Of a DNA stretch of 64,000 bases, positions 18,278 to 26,386 are shown piece after piece. The DNA is from Pseudomonadota bacterium (GTDB taxonomy: Bacteria; Pseudomonadota; Alphaproteobacteria; Sphingomonadales; SMXR01), in the NCBI GenBank assembly GCA_022566895.1, contig JADFIA010000001.1, forward strand, positions 57,694 to 121,693, in the 5' to 3' direction. The notes beneath the pieces are model-generated. The model saw only the letters and a list, made by a program, of their open reading frames with translations. It had not been told where the DNA came from and ran no database searches. The first letter of the stretch is position 1. Each line of letters begins with the position of its first letter. The position numbers and the translations under genes were made by a program.

Positions 18278-19645
18278 ATGTTTGAGAGCCTGACAGAGAG
18301 CCTGAGCGGCGTATTCGACAAGCTCACCAAGCGCGGCATCCTCAAAGAAGAGGACGTCACGGCGGCTCTGCGCGAAGTGCGCATCGTACTGCTGGAAGCG
18401 GATGTCGCCCTGCCCGTAGTCAAGGATTTTGTGGCCCGTATCAAAGCGCGCGCGGTCGGGCGGGAGGTGCTGAAAAGCGTTGCGCCGGGCCAGCAGGTCG
18501 TAAAAATCGTCAACGACGAAATGGTCGCGATGTTGGGGGGCGAGGCCGAGGACTTAAATCTTGCCGCAGCTCCGCCGGCAGTCATCTTGATGGTTGGACT
18601 CCAAGGATCGGGCAAGACCACGACCACCGCGAAGATTGCCAAGCGCCTGGTCGAGAGGAACAAGAAAACGATCCTTATGGCATCGCTCGATGTACGCCGG
18701 CCAGCGGCTCAGGAGCAGCTCAAAGTGCTCGGCGAGCAGATCGATGTGGCAACGCTGCCGGTGGTGGCCGGGCAGATGCCGGTGGACATTGCGGCGCGGG
18801 CCATCAGCGCGGCGCGGCTGCAAGGGGCCGACATCGTGTTGCTGGACACGGCGGGCCGGATGCATGTGGATCAAGGCATGATGGCCGAGGTAGCGGCGAT
18901 CAAGGCGGCCTCAAATCCGGTCGAGACGCTTTTGGTGGCCGATTCACTAACCGGCCAGGACGCCGTCAACGTAGCCCGGGCCTTTGACCAGCAGGTTGGC
19001 GTGACCGGCATCATCCTGACGCGGATGGACGGTGATGGTAGGGGCGGCGCAGCACTTTCCATGCGCGCCGTGACCGGCAAGCCGATCAAACTGATCGGCA
19101 CCGGCGAAAAGCTGGATGCAATCGAAATATTTCACCCGAGCCGCATAGCTTCGCGCATCCTTGGCATGGGCGATGTTGTCAGTCTGGTCGAGAAGGCGGC
19201 TGAAACGATCGAGCAGGAAGACGCCGAAAGACTGGCCAAAAAAATGCAGGCGGGCAAGTTTGATCTTGATGATCTGCGCGCACAGCTCAGGCAGATGATG
19301 AAGATGGGCGGCATGCAGGGGCTCTTGTCGATGCTGCCGGGGGTCGGCAAGATGAAAAATCAGATGGCCGGAGCCGGACTGGACGACAAAGCCTTGAAGC
19401 GCCAAGAAGCGATCATCAATTCGATGACGCCCAAGGAACGGCGCCACGCCAAGATATTAAACGCCTCGAGAAAGCGCAGGTTGGCTGCGGGTTCGGGTAC
19501 TACGATCCAAGAGGTCAACCGCCTTTTAAAGATGCACAAACAGATGGGCAGTATGATGAAGCGCATGAAAAAAATGGGTTCCAAAGGAATGTTGCCGCCG
19601 GGGGCCATGCCGCCGGGGATGGGTCACTTGTTGCCAAAGAAATGA
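18278..19645 (+). CDS. ffh: Signal recognition particle protein Ffh
   Basis: A 455-residue SRP54-type GTPase. It has an N domain (residues 1-95), a G domain with the P-loop GLQGSGKT at 107-114, DVRRPAAQEQL, DTAGR and TRMDGDGRGG, and a methionine-rich M domain from about residue 330 ending in GMLPPGAMPPGMG. It binds signal peptides and 4.5S RNA. It is first in ffh-rpsP-rimM-trmD-rplS, a conserved bacterial order, and partners the FtsY encoded at 11.4 kb. Confidence 0.97.
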   Translation: MFESLTESLSGVFDKLTKRGILKEEDVTAALREVRIVLLEADVALPVVKDFVARIKARAVGREVLKSVAPGQQVVKIVNDEMVAMLGGEAEDLNLAAAPPAVILMVGLQGSGKTTTTAKIAKRLVERNKKTILMASLDVRRPAAQEQLKVLGEQIDVATLPVVAGQMPVDIAARAISAARLQGADIVLLDTAGRMHVDQGMMAEVAAIKAASNPVETLLVADSLTGQDAVNVARAFDQQVGVTGIILTRMDGDGRGGAALSMRAVTGKPIKLIGTGEKLDAIEIFHPSRIASRILGMGDVVSLVEKAAETIEQEDAERLAKKMQAGKFDLDDLRAQLRQMMKMGGMQGLLSMLPGVGKMKNQMAGAGLDDKALKRQEAIINSMTPKERRHAKILNASRKRRLAAGSGTTIQEVNRLLKMHKQMGSMMKRMKKMGSKGMLPPGAMPPGMGHLLPKK

Positions 19646-19689
19646 AAGAACAAATTCGTTTGAGCTAACCAAGGAAAGGAAGCCGAGAA

Positions 19690-20592
19690 ATGGCACTCTC
19701 AATTCGACTCTCGAGGGGTGGCGCCAAAAAACGCCCCTACTATCGCATCGTGGTGGCCGATTCCCGCGCCCCGCGCGACGGACGCTACATCGAACGGCTG
19801 GGAACCTACAATCCGCTTTTGCCCAGGGATAGTGAGACCCGCGTAACCCTTAATGAGGAACGCATTCGCCACTGGCTGGGCCATGGGGCGCAGCCCTCTG
19901 TGAGGGTCGGAAGATTTCTCGATGCTGCAGGGATTCTGACCGCTAAAAAGCGGCATAACCCCATTAAAGGCGAGCCGGGCGAAAAGGCGAAACAGCGGGT
20001 GATCGAAAAACTCGAAAAAGAGAAGGCCGCAAAAGCTCCGCCGGTCGAGGAAACACCCGCAGTAGAGGCGGTGGCTGAAGAGGCGCAGGTCAAGGAGGCG
20101 CCGGCTGAAACGGGGGATGTGGCCGAAGAGATAACCGCGGAAGTGGCTGAACCGACGAAGGAGAGCGCTGCGGCGAAGCCAGCAGAGGCCGCTCCGGAAT
20201 CGCCGAAAGCAGAGGCAAAGGAAGAAGCCTCCGAGAAAGCCGATGAAAAAGCTGAAACCGAAGCTGAAGAGTCAGCCGAAGAGAAATCGACCAAGGCGCC
20301 GGAAAAGGACGACACAAAGGCGGTCGGCGCGGAGAACATGAAGGCGGAGACCGAGGCGGCGACGGCCCCCGAAGTCGCTGTCAAAGAGCCGATAGACGAA
20401 CAGCCAAAGGCAGACGCCAAGGCGGCTCAAAAAGAGGCCGAAGAGGCCGCTCCGGAATCGCCAAAAGCAGAGGCAAAGGAAGAAGCCTCCGAGAAAGCCG
20501 ATGAGCCAAAGGCAGACGCCAAGGCGGCTCAAAAAAAGGCCAAAGAAGCCGCGGTCGAGGCTGCCGATAAGGCCGAAAAGAAAGACAAATAG
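19690..20592 (+). CDS. rpsP: 30S ribosomal protein S16 with long C-terminal tail
   Basis: Residues 1 to about 85 are a normal S16 ([22 protein letters not shown] and [14 protein letters not shown]). The protein then continues to residue 300, although S16 is usually 80-110 residues and up to about 170 in some alphaproteobacteria. The tail is almost only Ala, Glu, Lys, Pro and Asp and has internal duplications: a 63-bp unit at 20184-20246 recurs at 20442-20504 with one mismatch, and a 31-bp unit at 20403-20433 recurs exactly at 20505-20535. The tail should be disordered and highly charged. A ribosome site AAGGAAAGGAAG precedes the ATG. Confidence 0.95.
   Translation: MALSIRLSRGGAKKRPYYRIVVADSRAPRDGRYIERLGTYNPLLPRDSETRVTLNEERIRHWLGHGAQPSVRVGRFLDAAGILTAKKRHNPIKGEPGEKAKQRVIEKLEKEKAAKAPPVEETPAVEAVAEEAQVKEAPAETGDVAEEITAEVAEPTKESAAAKPAEAAPESPKAEAKEEASEKADEKAETEAEESAEEKSTKAPEKDDTKAVGAENMKAETEAATAPEVAVKEPIDEQPKADAKAAQKEAEEAAPESPKAEAKEEASEKADEPKADAKAAQKKAKEAAVEAADKAEKKDK
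20184..20504 (+). repeat. Internal direct duplications in the rpsP tail
   Basis: A 63-bp direct repeat (20184-20246 and 20442-20504, 62 of 63 identical) encodes the block [19 protein letters not shown] twice. The near-identity at DNA level suggests a recent in-frame duplication. A second 31-bp pair (20403-20433 and 20505-20535) is interleaved with it. Confidence 0.9.
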
Positions 20593-20620
20593 CTTCGCTA
20601 TCGGAGCGAGAGGTTAAGCC

Positions 20621-21199
20621 GTGTCGAAAGAGGGCAAATGGGTATGTGTTGGCGCCATTGGCGCTCCGCACGGTGTGGCCGGCGAGGTCAGAATTCGCGC
20701 CTTTGCCGAGCCGCCCCTCGTTCTTCAGGATTTTGCCGAGTTACGCATGTCACCAAATCTGGAAGCCGTAAGGATCACTTCATTGCGTCAGGGCAAGTCC
20801 CATTTGATCGCACGGATCGAAGGCGTGGCGGGGCGAACCGAAGCCGAGGCGCTCAGGGGCCGGAAGCTTCTGGTACCAAGAGAGGCATTGCCGGAACCGG
20901 AAGATGGCGAATTTTACCTGGTCGATCTTGAAGGTTTGTTAGCCGTGGATATAAAAGGCAGACGCGTAGGGACCGTTGTTTCGGTAGTCAATTACGGAGC
21001 CGGGGATCTGGTCGTACTTGAATTGGATGAACCGCGCAAAGGTATCGGCAAGCAAGTCGTGTTACCATTCCAGCGGCGTCTGTTTCCGGAAGTCAATCTG
21101 GCTGATGAATTTGTTACGGTGGCTCTCGACGACTGGCTGAATGCGATTCAAGAGGATGCAACGGACCGCACCCAGGAAACGGAAAAGGTGTCAAAATGA
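20621..21199 (+). CDS. rimM: Ribosome maturation factor RimM
   Basis: A 192-residue protein with an N-terminal RimM barrel ([21 protein letters not shown]) and a PRC-barrel half ([13 protein letters not shown] onward, with [20 protein letters not shown]). It assists 30S head assembly. It starts with GTG behind GAGAGG. Its TGA overlaps the trmD ATG. Confidence 0.95.
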   Translation: MSKEGKWVCVGAIGAPHGVAGEVRIRAFAEPPLVLQDFAELRMSPNLEAVRITSLRQGKSHLIARIEGVAGRTEAEALRGRKLLVPREALPEPEDGEFYLVDLEGLLAVDIKGRRVGTVVSVVNYGAGDLVVLELDEPRKGIGKQVVLPFQRRLFPEVNLADEFVTVALDDWLNAIQEDATDRTQETEKVSK

Positions 21200-21921
21200 C
21201 GTGGACGGCGCAGGTCTTGACACTCTACCCCGAGATGTTTCCAGGCCCGCTCGGCCATTCGCTGGCCGGTAAGGCGCTCGCCGATGGTTTGTGGCGTCTC
21301 GAAACGCTGGACATTCGGGAATATGCGAGCGATAAACACCGCTCTGTGGACGACACGCCAGCCGGTGGCGGCCCGGGGATGGTCATGCGGGCCGATGTTC
21401 TGGCACGGGCGATCGACGCGGCGCGGCAATCGGCGCACAGGGACCGGCCGCTGATTTACCTCACGCCCCGCGGCAGGTTATTCGACCAGAGCCGTGCGAA
21501 GGAACTGGCACGAGGCGAGGGCGCCACTTTGATATGCGGTCGATTCGAGGGAACCGACCAACGGGTTCTGGAGGCCCGGGAAGTTGAGGAGATAAGTCTG
21601 GGCGACTATGTGCTATCGGGCGGTGAACCAGCGGCGATTGCGGTTTTGGACAGTGTCATTCGCCTGTTGCCTGGCGTGGTCGGAGATCCGGAAGCGCTAA
21701 GCGACGAAAGTTTTGAGCGGGGATTGTTGGAGTATCCCCAATATACGCGGCCACAGATTTGGGAGGGTCGCGATATACCGGAGGTCCTGACCTCCGGCGA
21801 CCACGGCAGAATCGCCGCTTGGCGCCGCCAAAAAGCCGAAGAATCAACCCGCCGCAGACGGCCGGACCTTTGGGCCAGACATGTCGGCGGAGGCGAAGAG
21901 AAAGAAGGACAAGAGCAATGA
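21196..21921 (+). CDS. trmD: tRNA (guanine37-N1)-methyltransferase TrmD
   Basis: A 241-residue SPOUT methyltransferase that makes m1G37. Hallmarks are [21 protein letters not shown], the [11 protein letters not shown] loop and the knot residues in [14 protein letters not shown]. The C-terminal domain ends in RRPDLWARH plus a short charged tail. Its stop overlaps the rplS ATG at 21918. Confidence 0.96.
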   Translation: MTWTAQVLTLYPEMFPGPLGHSLAGKALADGLWRLETLDIREYASDKHRSVDDTPAGGGPGMVMRADVLARAIDAARQSAHRDRPLIYLTPRGRLFDQSRAKELARGEGATLICGRFEGTDQRVLEAREVEEISLGDYVLSGGEPAAIAVLDSVIRLLPGVVGDPEALSDESFERGLLEYPQYTRPQIWEGRDIPEVLTSGDHGRIAAWRRQKAEESTRRRRPDLWARHVGGGEEKEGQEQ

Positions 21922-22310
21922 ACACGATGGACAAGCTGGAAAAGAGCGAGATCGAAAGGCTGACCGCTGACAAGGAAATCCCGGAATTTTCACCCGGTGA
22001 CAGCTTGCGGGTCGAGGTGCGGGTCAGAGAAGGGGGCCGAGAGCGGCTCCAGGCGTTTGAGGGCGTTTGCATTGCGCGCTCGAACGACGGCATCAATTCG
22101 TCTTTTACGGTCCGCAAGATTTCATTTGGCGAGGGTGTGGAACGCGTATTTCCGCTTTATTCGCCTTTGGTCGAGAAGATCACTCGGGTTCGCAGGGGCC
22201 GGGTGCGCCGGGCCAAGCTTTACTATCTTCGCGGTCGCACAGGCCGGGCGGCGCGGATCGCCGAAAAACAGGATTTTTCGCGCAAGAAAACGAAGGCAAA
22301 GAGCGAATAA
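21918..22310 (+). CDS. rplS: 50S ribosomal protein L19
   Basis: A 130-residue L19 with the family core [22 protein letters not shown] (split here into shorter blocks such as GDSLRV and RLQAFEG), [12 protein letters not shown] and [12 protein letters not shown] use the ATG at 21918, which overlaps the trmD stop. An open frame back to 21759 is inside trmD. It is the last gene of the ffh-rplS run. Confidence 0.96.
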   Translation: MNTMDKLEKSEIERLTADKEIPEFSPGDSLRVEVRVREGGRERLQAFEGVCIARSNDGINSSFTVRKISFGEGVERVFPLYSPLVEKITRVRRGRVRRAKLYYLRGRTGRAARIAEKQDFSRKKTKAKSE

Positions 22311-22356
22311 TTAGCTGCAACCCTGTCGCTCGGCGGCAGGGTCGGCTAGTCTGATT

Positions 22357-22383
22357 GGGCAGTCGGAAGTGGGCTGCCCTTTT
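22357..22383 (+). terminator. Rho-independent terminator after rplS
   Basis: GGGCAG (22357-22362) pairs with CTGCCC (22374-22379), followed by TTTT. A second strong hairpin (ACCCTG paired with CAGGGT, about 22320-22342) lies just before it. Together they separate rplS from asd. Confidence 0.75.
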
Positions 22384-22412
22384 GATTCTGAGCAACCGGG
22401 AGTACTGAGGAT

Positions 22413-23432
22413 ATGTCGTTAACTGTCGCTGTTGTCGGTGCGACCGGTAGTGTCGGGCAGGAAATCCTCAATATCCTGGCCGAGCGGAGTTTCCCGGTCA
22501 AACAACTGGTGCCAATCGCTTCCGGGGAATCGCTGGGCAAGGAAGTCAGTTTTGGCGACGACAAAGTGCTAAGCGTCAAAGCGCTCGAAGATACTGATTT
22601 CGCCGGAATCGACCTGGCATTTTTTGCCATATCGGCAAACCTTGCCGCGCAATTTGTGCCGATGGCCACCGCTGCCGGGGCGATCGTAATCGACAATTCT
22701 TCGCACTTCAGGATGGACCCGGACGTCCCACTTGTAGTTCCGGAAGTAAACTCGGACGCTCTCGCAGGCTGCGCAAAGAAGAAGATAATTGCCAACCCTA
22801 ATTGTTCGACCGTCCAGTTGGTTGTTGCCCTAAAGCCGCTGCACGATGCGGCACGGATCAAGAGAGTGGTCGTTGCTACCTACCAGTCGGTTTCCGGCGG
22901 CGGCAAAAAAGCGATGGATGAACTGTCTTCCCAGACCCGGTCGGTTTGTATCAACGAACCAATTGAGCCCGCGCACTTTACCAAGCAAATCGCTTTTAAT
23001 CTGATCCCGCATATCGACAGTTTCATGGCCAATGGTGAAACCCGCGAAGAGTGGAAAATAGCCGTCGAGACCCAAAAGATTCTCGATCCCGATATCCGGT
23101 TGATAGCGACATGCGTGCGCGTGCCGGTTTTTGTCGGTCATTCCGAAGCCGTCAATATAGAGTTTCACCAACCGTTGGCGCCCGATCGCGCCCGCGAACT
23201 TTTGCGCCATGCTCCCGGCTGTGTTGTCGTGGATGAGAGCCAAGATGGCGGCTATATGACGCCGGTCGAGTGCGTCGGTGATTTCGCCACCTTTGTCAGC
23301 CGCATCCGCCGGGACGGGACGGTCGAGAACGGCCTGAGCCTGTGGGTGGTCAGCGACAACCTTCGCAAAGGGGCGGCGCTCAACGCCGTGCAAATTGCCG
23401 AGGGGCTGGTGAAGCGTGGCCTTATTGGTTAG
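22413..23432 (+). CDS. asd: Aspartate-semialdehyde dehydrogenase
   Basis: A 339-residue NADP enzyme that reduces aspartyl-phosphate to aspartate semialdehyde for lysine, threonine, methionine and diaminopimelate. The N-terminal Rossmann motif is VVGATGSVGQE. The active cysteine is Cys131 in NPNCSTVQ, and the later RVPVFVGHSEAV contains the catalytic-site histidine region. It supplies the same pathway as dapF. It is single, between two terminator or spacer regions. Confidence 0.96.
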   Translation: MSLTVAVVGATGSVGQEILNILAERSFPVKQLVPIASGESLGKEVSFGDDKVLSVKALEDTDFAGIDLAFFAISANLAAQFVPMATAAGAIVIDNSSHFRMDPDVPLVVPEVNSDALAGCAKKKIIANPNCSTVQLVVALKPLHDAARIKRVVVATYQSVSGGGKKAMDELSSQTRSVCINEPIEPAHFTKQIAFNLIPHIDSFMANGETREEWKIAVETQKILDPDIRLIATCVRVPVFVGHSEAVNIEFHQPLAPDRARELLRHAPGCVVVDESQDGGYMTPVECVGDFATFVSRIRRDGTVENGLSLWVVSDNLRKGAALNAVQIAEGLVKRGLIG

Positions 23433-23571
23433 CAGGCGGTCTTGGGCGCTCGCCATTCGCCGCAGCCTTATTGACTCTCTGGCCTCTTTATTGCCCAATC
23501 CATATCAATCATTTTAGGTGCTTTTTCGGACCGCCGAAGGCGCCGCAACCCAAGTCTAAAGGGAGAAAAAT

Positions 23572-25404
23572 ATGAATAAGGTAACAGCCGGGGTCGTCGG
23601 TGTCCTGCTTGGGGCTGTGGCGAGCTGGGTCATCACGAGCTACGATAGCGGACCGGCGCCAGAACCGGCACCGACGGTCGAAGAGGCCACCGCCTTTATC
23701 GTCGAAGTCGAGAAAACCTACGACGAGCTTGGCGAATACGCTGGCCATGTTTTTTGGGTGCAGGCAAATTTCGTCAATTTCGATACGAATTTCCTGGTGG
23801 CAAAGGCGAGTGAGGAATTTACAGCACTTGGGGTCAAATACGCCAACCAGGCCAAACGTTTTAACGATCTCGAATTGTCTGTGGACCTGAGAAGGAAGAT
23901 CAATCTGCTAAAGCAGGGATTGACTCTGCCGGCCCCGGACGACCCGGAAAAGAACAAAGAGCTGGCCCAGATTACTACCGATCTCGATTCCAGCTATGCA
24001 ACCGGCAAATACTGCCGCGAGGATGGCACATGTTTGAACGATCGGGACATCATTCGCACAATGGCCACATCACGCGATGCGGATGAGCTTTTGGATGTCT
24101 GGAAGGGTTGGCGTACGATTTCCCCGCCGATGCGGGACAAGTTTGCGCGGCTGGTAGAAATTTCCAACGAGGGGGCGCGCGAGTTGGGGTATGCCAATGT
24201 CGGTGATTTGTGGCGGGCCGGCTACGACATGAAGGCAGAGGATTTTGCGGCCGAAGTCGACCGCCTGTGGGGAGATGTCAAACCGCTCTATGAATCCCTA
24301 CATTGCTATGTGCGGGGAAAGCTGGTTGAGCATTACGGTGACGCTGCTAGGTCGGACGATGGGATGATCCCGGCCCATCTGTTGGGCAACGTGTGGGCCC
24401 AGCAGTGGGGTAATATTTTCGACATTGTCGGGGAAGGCGGTGCCGATCCGGGCTTTGACCTGACAAAGATATTGCAAGGGAACGGCTTTGATGAACGCCG
24501 CATGGTCGAGGCCGGCGAAGCCTTTTTTACGTCCTTGGGCTTCGATGAACTGCCTGAGACCTTTTGGGAGCGCTCGCTTTTCACCAAGCCCCGCGATCGC
24601 GACGTGCAATGCCACGCCAGCGCTTGGTCGATCGATGCCAAAGATGACCTGCGGATCAAGATGTGCATCGAAATCACTGCCGATGATTTCTCAACCATCC
24701 ACCACGAGCTTGGCCATAATTTCTATCAACGGGCTTACAAAGGCCAACCCACGCTGTTTCAGGGTGGCGCCAACGACGGCTTTCACGAGGCGATTGGTGA
24801 TTTTATTGCCCTGTCGATCACACCGAGCTATTTAAAGCAGCTCAACCTTCTGCAGGAAGAACCGGACGCTTCAAAGGATGTTGGCCTTCTGATGATCCAG
24901 GGGCTCGACAAGATCGCCTTCCTGCCGTTCGGGTTGCTGATCGACAAATGGCGCTGGCAGGTCTTTTCTGGCGAGGTCACAAGCGAAAATTATAACGCCG
25001 CCTGGTGGGCGCTCAGGCAGCAATATCAGGGCGTAAAGCCGCCGGTCGAGCGATCCGAAGCGGACTTTGATCCAGGCGCCAAATACCATATTCCGGGCAA
25101 CGTGCCCTACATGCGCTATTTCCTGGCTCATATCCTTCAGTTTCAGTTCCACAAGGCGGCCTGTGACATGGCTGGTTGGGAGGGGCCTTTGCACCGCTGC
25201 TCGATTTACGGCAATGAGGAGGTTGGGAAGCGATTCAACGAAATGTTAGTCATGGGCAGTTCGAAGCCTTGGCCCGAGGCCTTAAAAGCCTTTACCGGAA
25301 CCGACAAAATGGACGGCTCAGCGCTGGTCGAATATTTTGCGCCGTTAAAGGTATGGTTGGACGAGAAGAACGCCGGCCAGCAGTGCGGATGGAACGCCGG
25401 CTAG
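23572..25404 (+). CDS. M2 family peptidyl-dipeptidase (ACE-like)
   Basis: A 610-residue gluzincin of the M2 family. The zinc site is HELGH at residues 378-382 (IHHELGHNFYQRAYK), with the third ligand glutamate in GFHEAIGD. The N-terminus is a hydrophobic signal or anchor (about residues 4-24) followed by a Pro-rich linker (PAPEPAPT), so it is exported or membrane-tethered in the periplasm. M2 enzymes release C-terminal dipeptides. The length matches a single ACE domain. It stands alone with a strong terminator behind it. Confidence 0.92.
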   Translation: MNKVTAGVVGVLLGAVASWVITSYDSGPAPEPAPTVEEATAFIVEVEKTYDELGEYAGHVFWVQANFVNFDTNFLVAKASEEFTALGVKYANQAKRFNDLELSVDLRRKINLLKQGLTLPAPDDPEKNKELAQITTDLDSSYATGKYCREDGTCLNDRDIIRTMATSRDADELLDVWKGWRTISPPMRDKFARLVEISNEGARELGYANVGDLWRAGYDMKAEDFAAEVDRLWGDVKPLYESLHCYVRGKLVEHYGDAARSDDGMIPAHLLGNVWAQQWGNIFDIVGEGGADPGFDLTKILQGNGFDERRMVEAGEAFFTSLGFDELPETFWERSLFTKPRDRDVQCHASAWSIDAKDDLRIKMCIEITADDFSTIHHELGHNFYQRAYKGQPTLFQGGANDGFHEAIGDFIALSITPSYLKQLNLLQEEPDASKDVGLLMIQGLDKIAFLPFGLLIDKWRWQVFSGEVTSENYNAAWWALRQQYQGVKPPVERSEADFDPGAKYHIPGNVPYMRYFLAHILQFQFHKAACDMAGWEGPLHRCSIYGNEEVGKRFNEMLVMGSSKPWPEALKAFTGTDKMDGSALVEYFAPLKVWLDEKNAGQQCGWNAG

Positions 25405-25424
25405 CCTGTTGACACCTACAAGGA

Positions 25425-25454
25425 ACCCCCGGGGGACCAGCCCCGGGGGTTTTT
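25425..25454 (+). terminator. Strong rho-independent terminator after the M2 peptidase gene
   Basis: ACCCCCGGGG (25425-25434) pairs perfectly with CCCCGGGGGT (25441-25450) around a 6-nt loop, followed by a T run to 25454. Confidence 0.92.
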
Positions 25455-25496
25455 GTATTTCTCCGACCGGCGCCTATACTCCGGGCTCTGGATGAT

Positions 25497-26378
25497 ATGG
25501 AAAGGCATATGTCTCAAAACGATCGACCCCTGCGCAGCGTTCTGTACATGCCGGGCTCAAACCGTTCGGCGATCAAAAAGTCCCAAGGCTTGGACATCGA
25601 CGCGGTGATCATCGATCTTGAAGATGCGATCGCCTTCGACCAGAAAGAAACCACCCGGCCGGTCTTGGTAGAGGAGATTCAACAAGGCGAATTTGGTTGG
25701 CGCCAAGTCGTCGTTCGGGTCAATGGCCTCGCCACGCCTTGGTTTAAGGACGATCTGACGGCCATTGGGGGGCTGCCGCTTGACGCTGTATTGTTTCCGA
25801 AAATCAACTCTGCGGCCGATGTTCATGCAGCGGTCGAAGCGATGGATTCGGCTGGTATTGCCGCTTCGGTCGACATTTGGGCCATGATGGAGACACCGTC
25901 TGCCGTGTTGAACGCGGCCGAAATTGCTACATCGATGCCGCGCCTTCGTTGTCTCGTCGTCGGCATCAATGATCTGGCAAAGGATCTGCACGCCACCCAA
26001 ACGGTCGGCAGGCTGTCGCTCCTGACCAGTCTGTCGATGATTGTTCTGGCCGGACGGTCGGCGGGCCTGTCGCTGGTCGACGGCGTCTTTACCGATCTTG
26101 ATAATGAGGCAGCCTTCGAGGGAGCCTGCCAGCAGGGCCGTGATTTTGGCTTTGACGGCAAAACCCTCATTCACCCCAAACAGATCGAGACCGCGAACCG
26201 TGTCTTTTCACCCAGCGAGCAGGAGATCGAAAAGGCCCGGCGATTGATTGAGGCGCTCGAGGCGGCGCAGGCTAAAGGAAAGGGTGTGGCGGTGTTCGAC
26301 GGCAGGATGATCGAGGGCTTGCACGCAGAGGAAGCCCGACGGCTGCTCGCCTTGGCGGCGGCCATCACCGAACGCTAA
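25497..26378 (+). CDS. HpcH/HpaI-type CoA-ester lyase (citrate lyase beta-like)
   Basis: A 293-residue TIM-barrel protein. SVLYMPGSNRSAIKKS, the metal-binding DLEDAI, RVNGL, MMETPSAVLNA and GKTLIHPKQIETAN are hallmarks of the CitE/malyl-CoA lyase superfamily, which cleaves or hydrolyses (3S)-malyl-CoA, citramalyl-CoA and similar esters. Which ester is used cannot be decided. Its position before the TCA genes suggests a malyl- or citramalyl-CoA role. A second ATG at 25509 (SQNDRPLRS) is a possible start, and the ribosome-site spacing is not decisive. The stop is only 8 bases from the convergent S9 gene. Confidence 0.9.
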   Translation: MERHMSQNDRPLRSVLYMPGSNRSAIKKSQGLDIDAVIIDLEDAIAFDQKETTRPVLVEEIQQGEFGWRQVVVRVNGLATPWFKDDLTAIGGLPLDAVLFPKINSAADVHAAVEAMDSAGIAASVDIWAMMETPSAVLNAAEIATSMPRLRCLVVGINDLAKDLHATQTVGRLSLLTSLSMIVLAGRSAGLSLVDGVFTDLDNEAAFEGACQQGRDFGFDGKTLIHPKQIETANRVFSPSEQEIEKARRLIEALEAAQAKGKGVAVFDGRMIEGLHAEEARRLLALAAAITER

Positions 26379-26386
26379 AGCGCCGA

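Noticed and set aside
20090..20671. Several open frames antisense to the rpsP tail
   Set aside because: They follow from the stop-poor Ala/Glu/Lys-rich repeat composition and encode Leu/Arg/Pro or Ser/Ala-rich sequence without any family signature.
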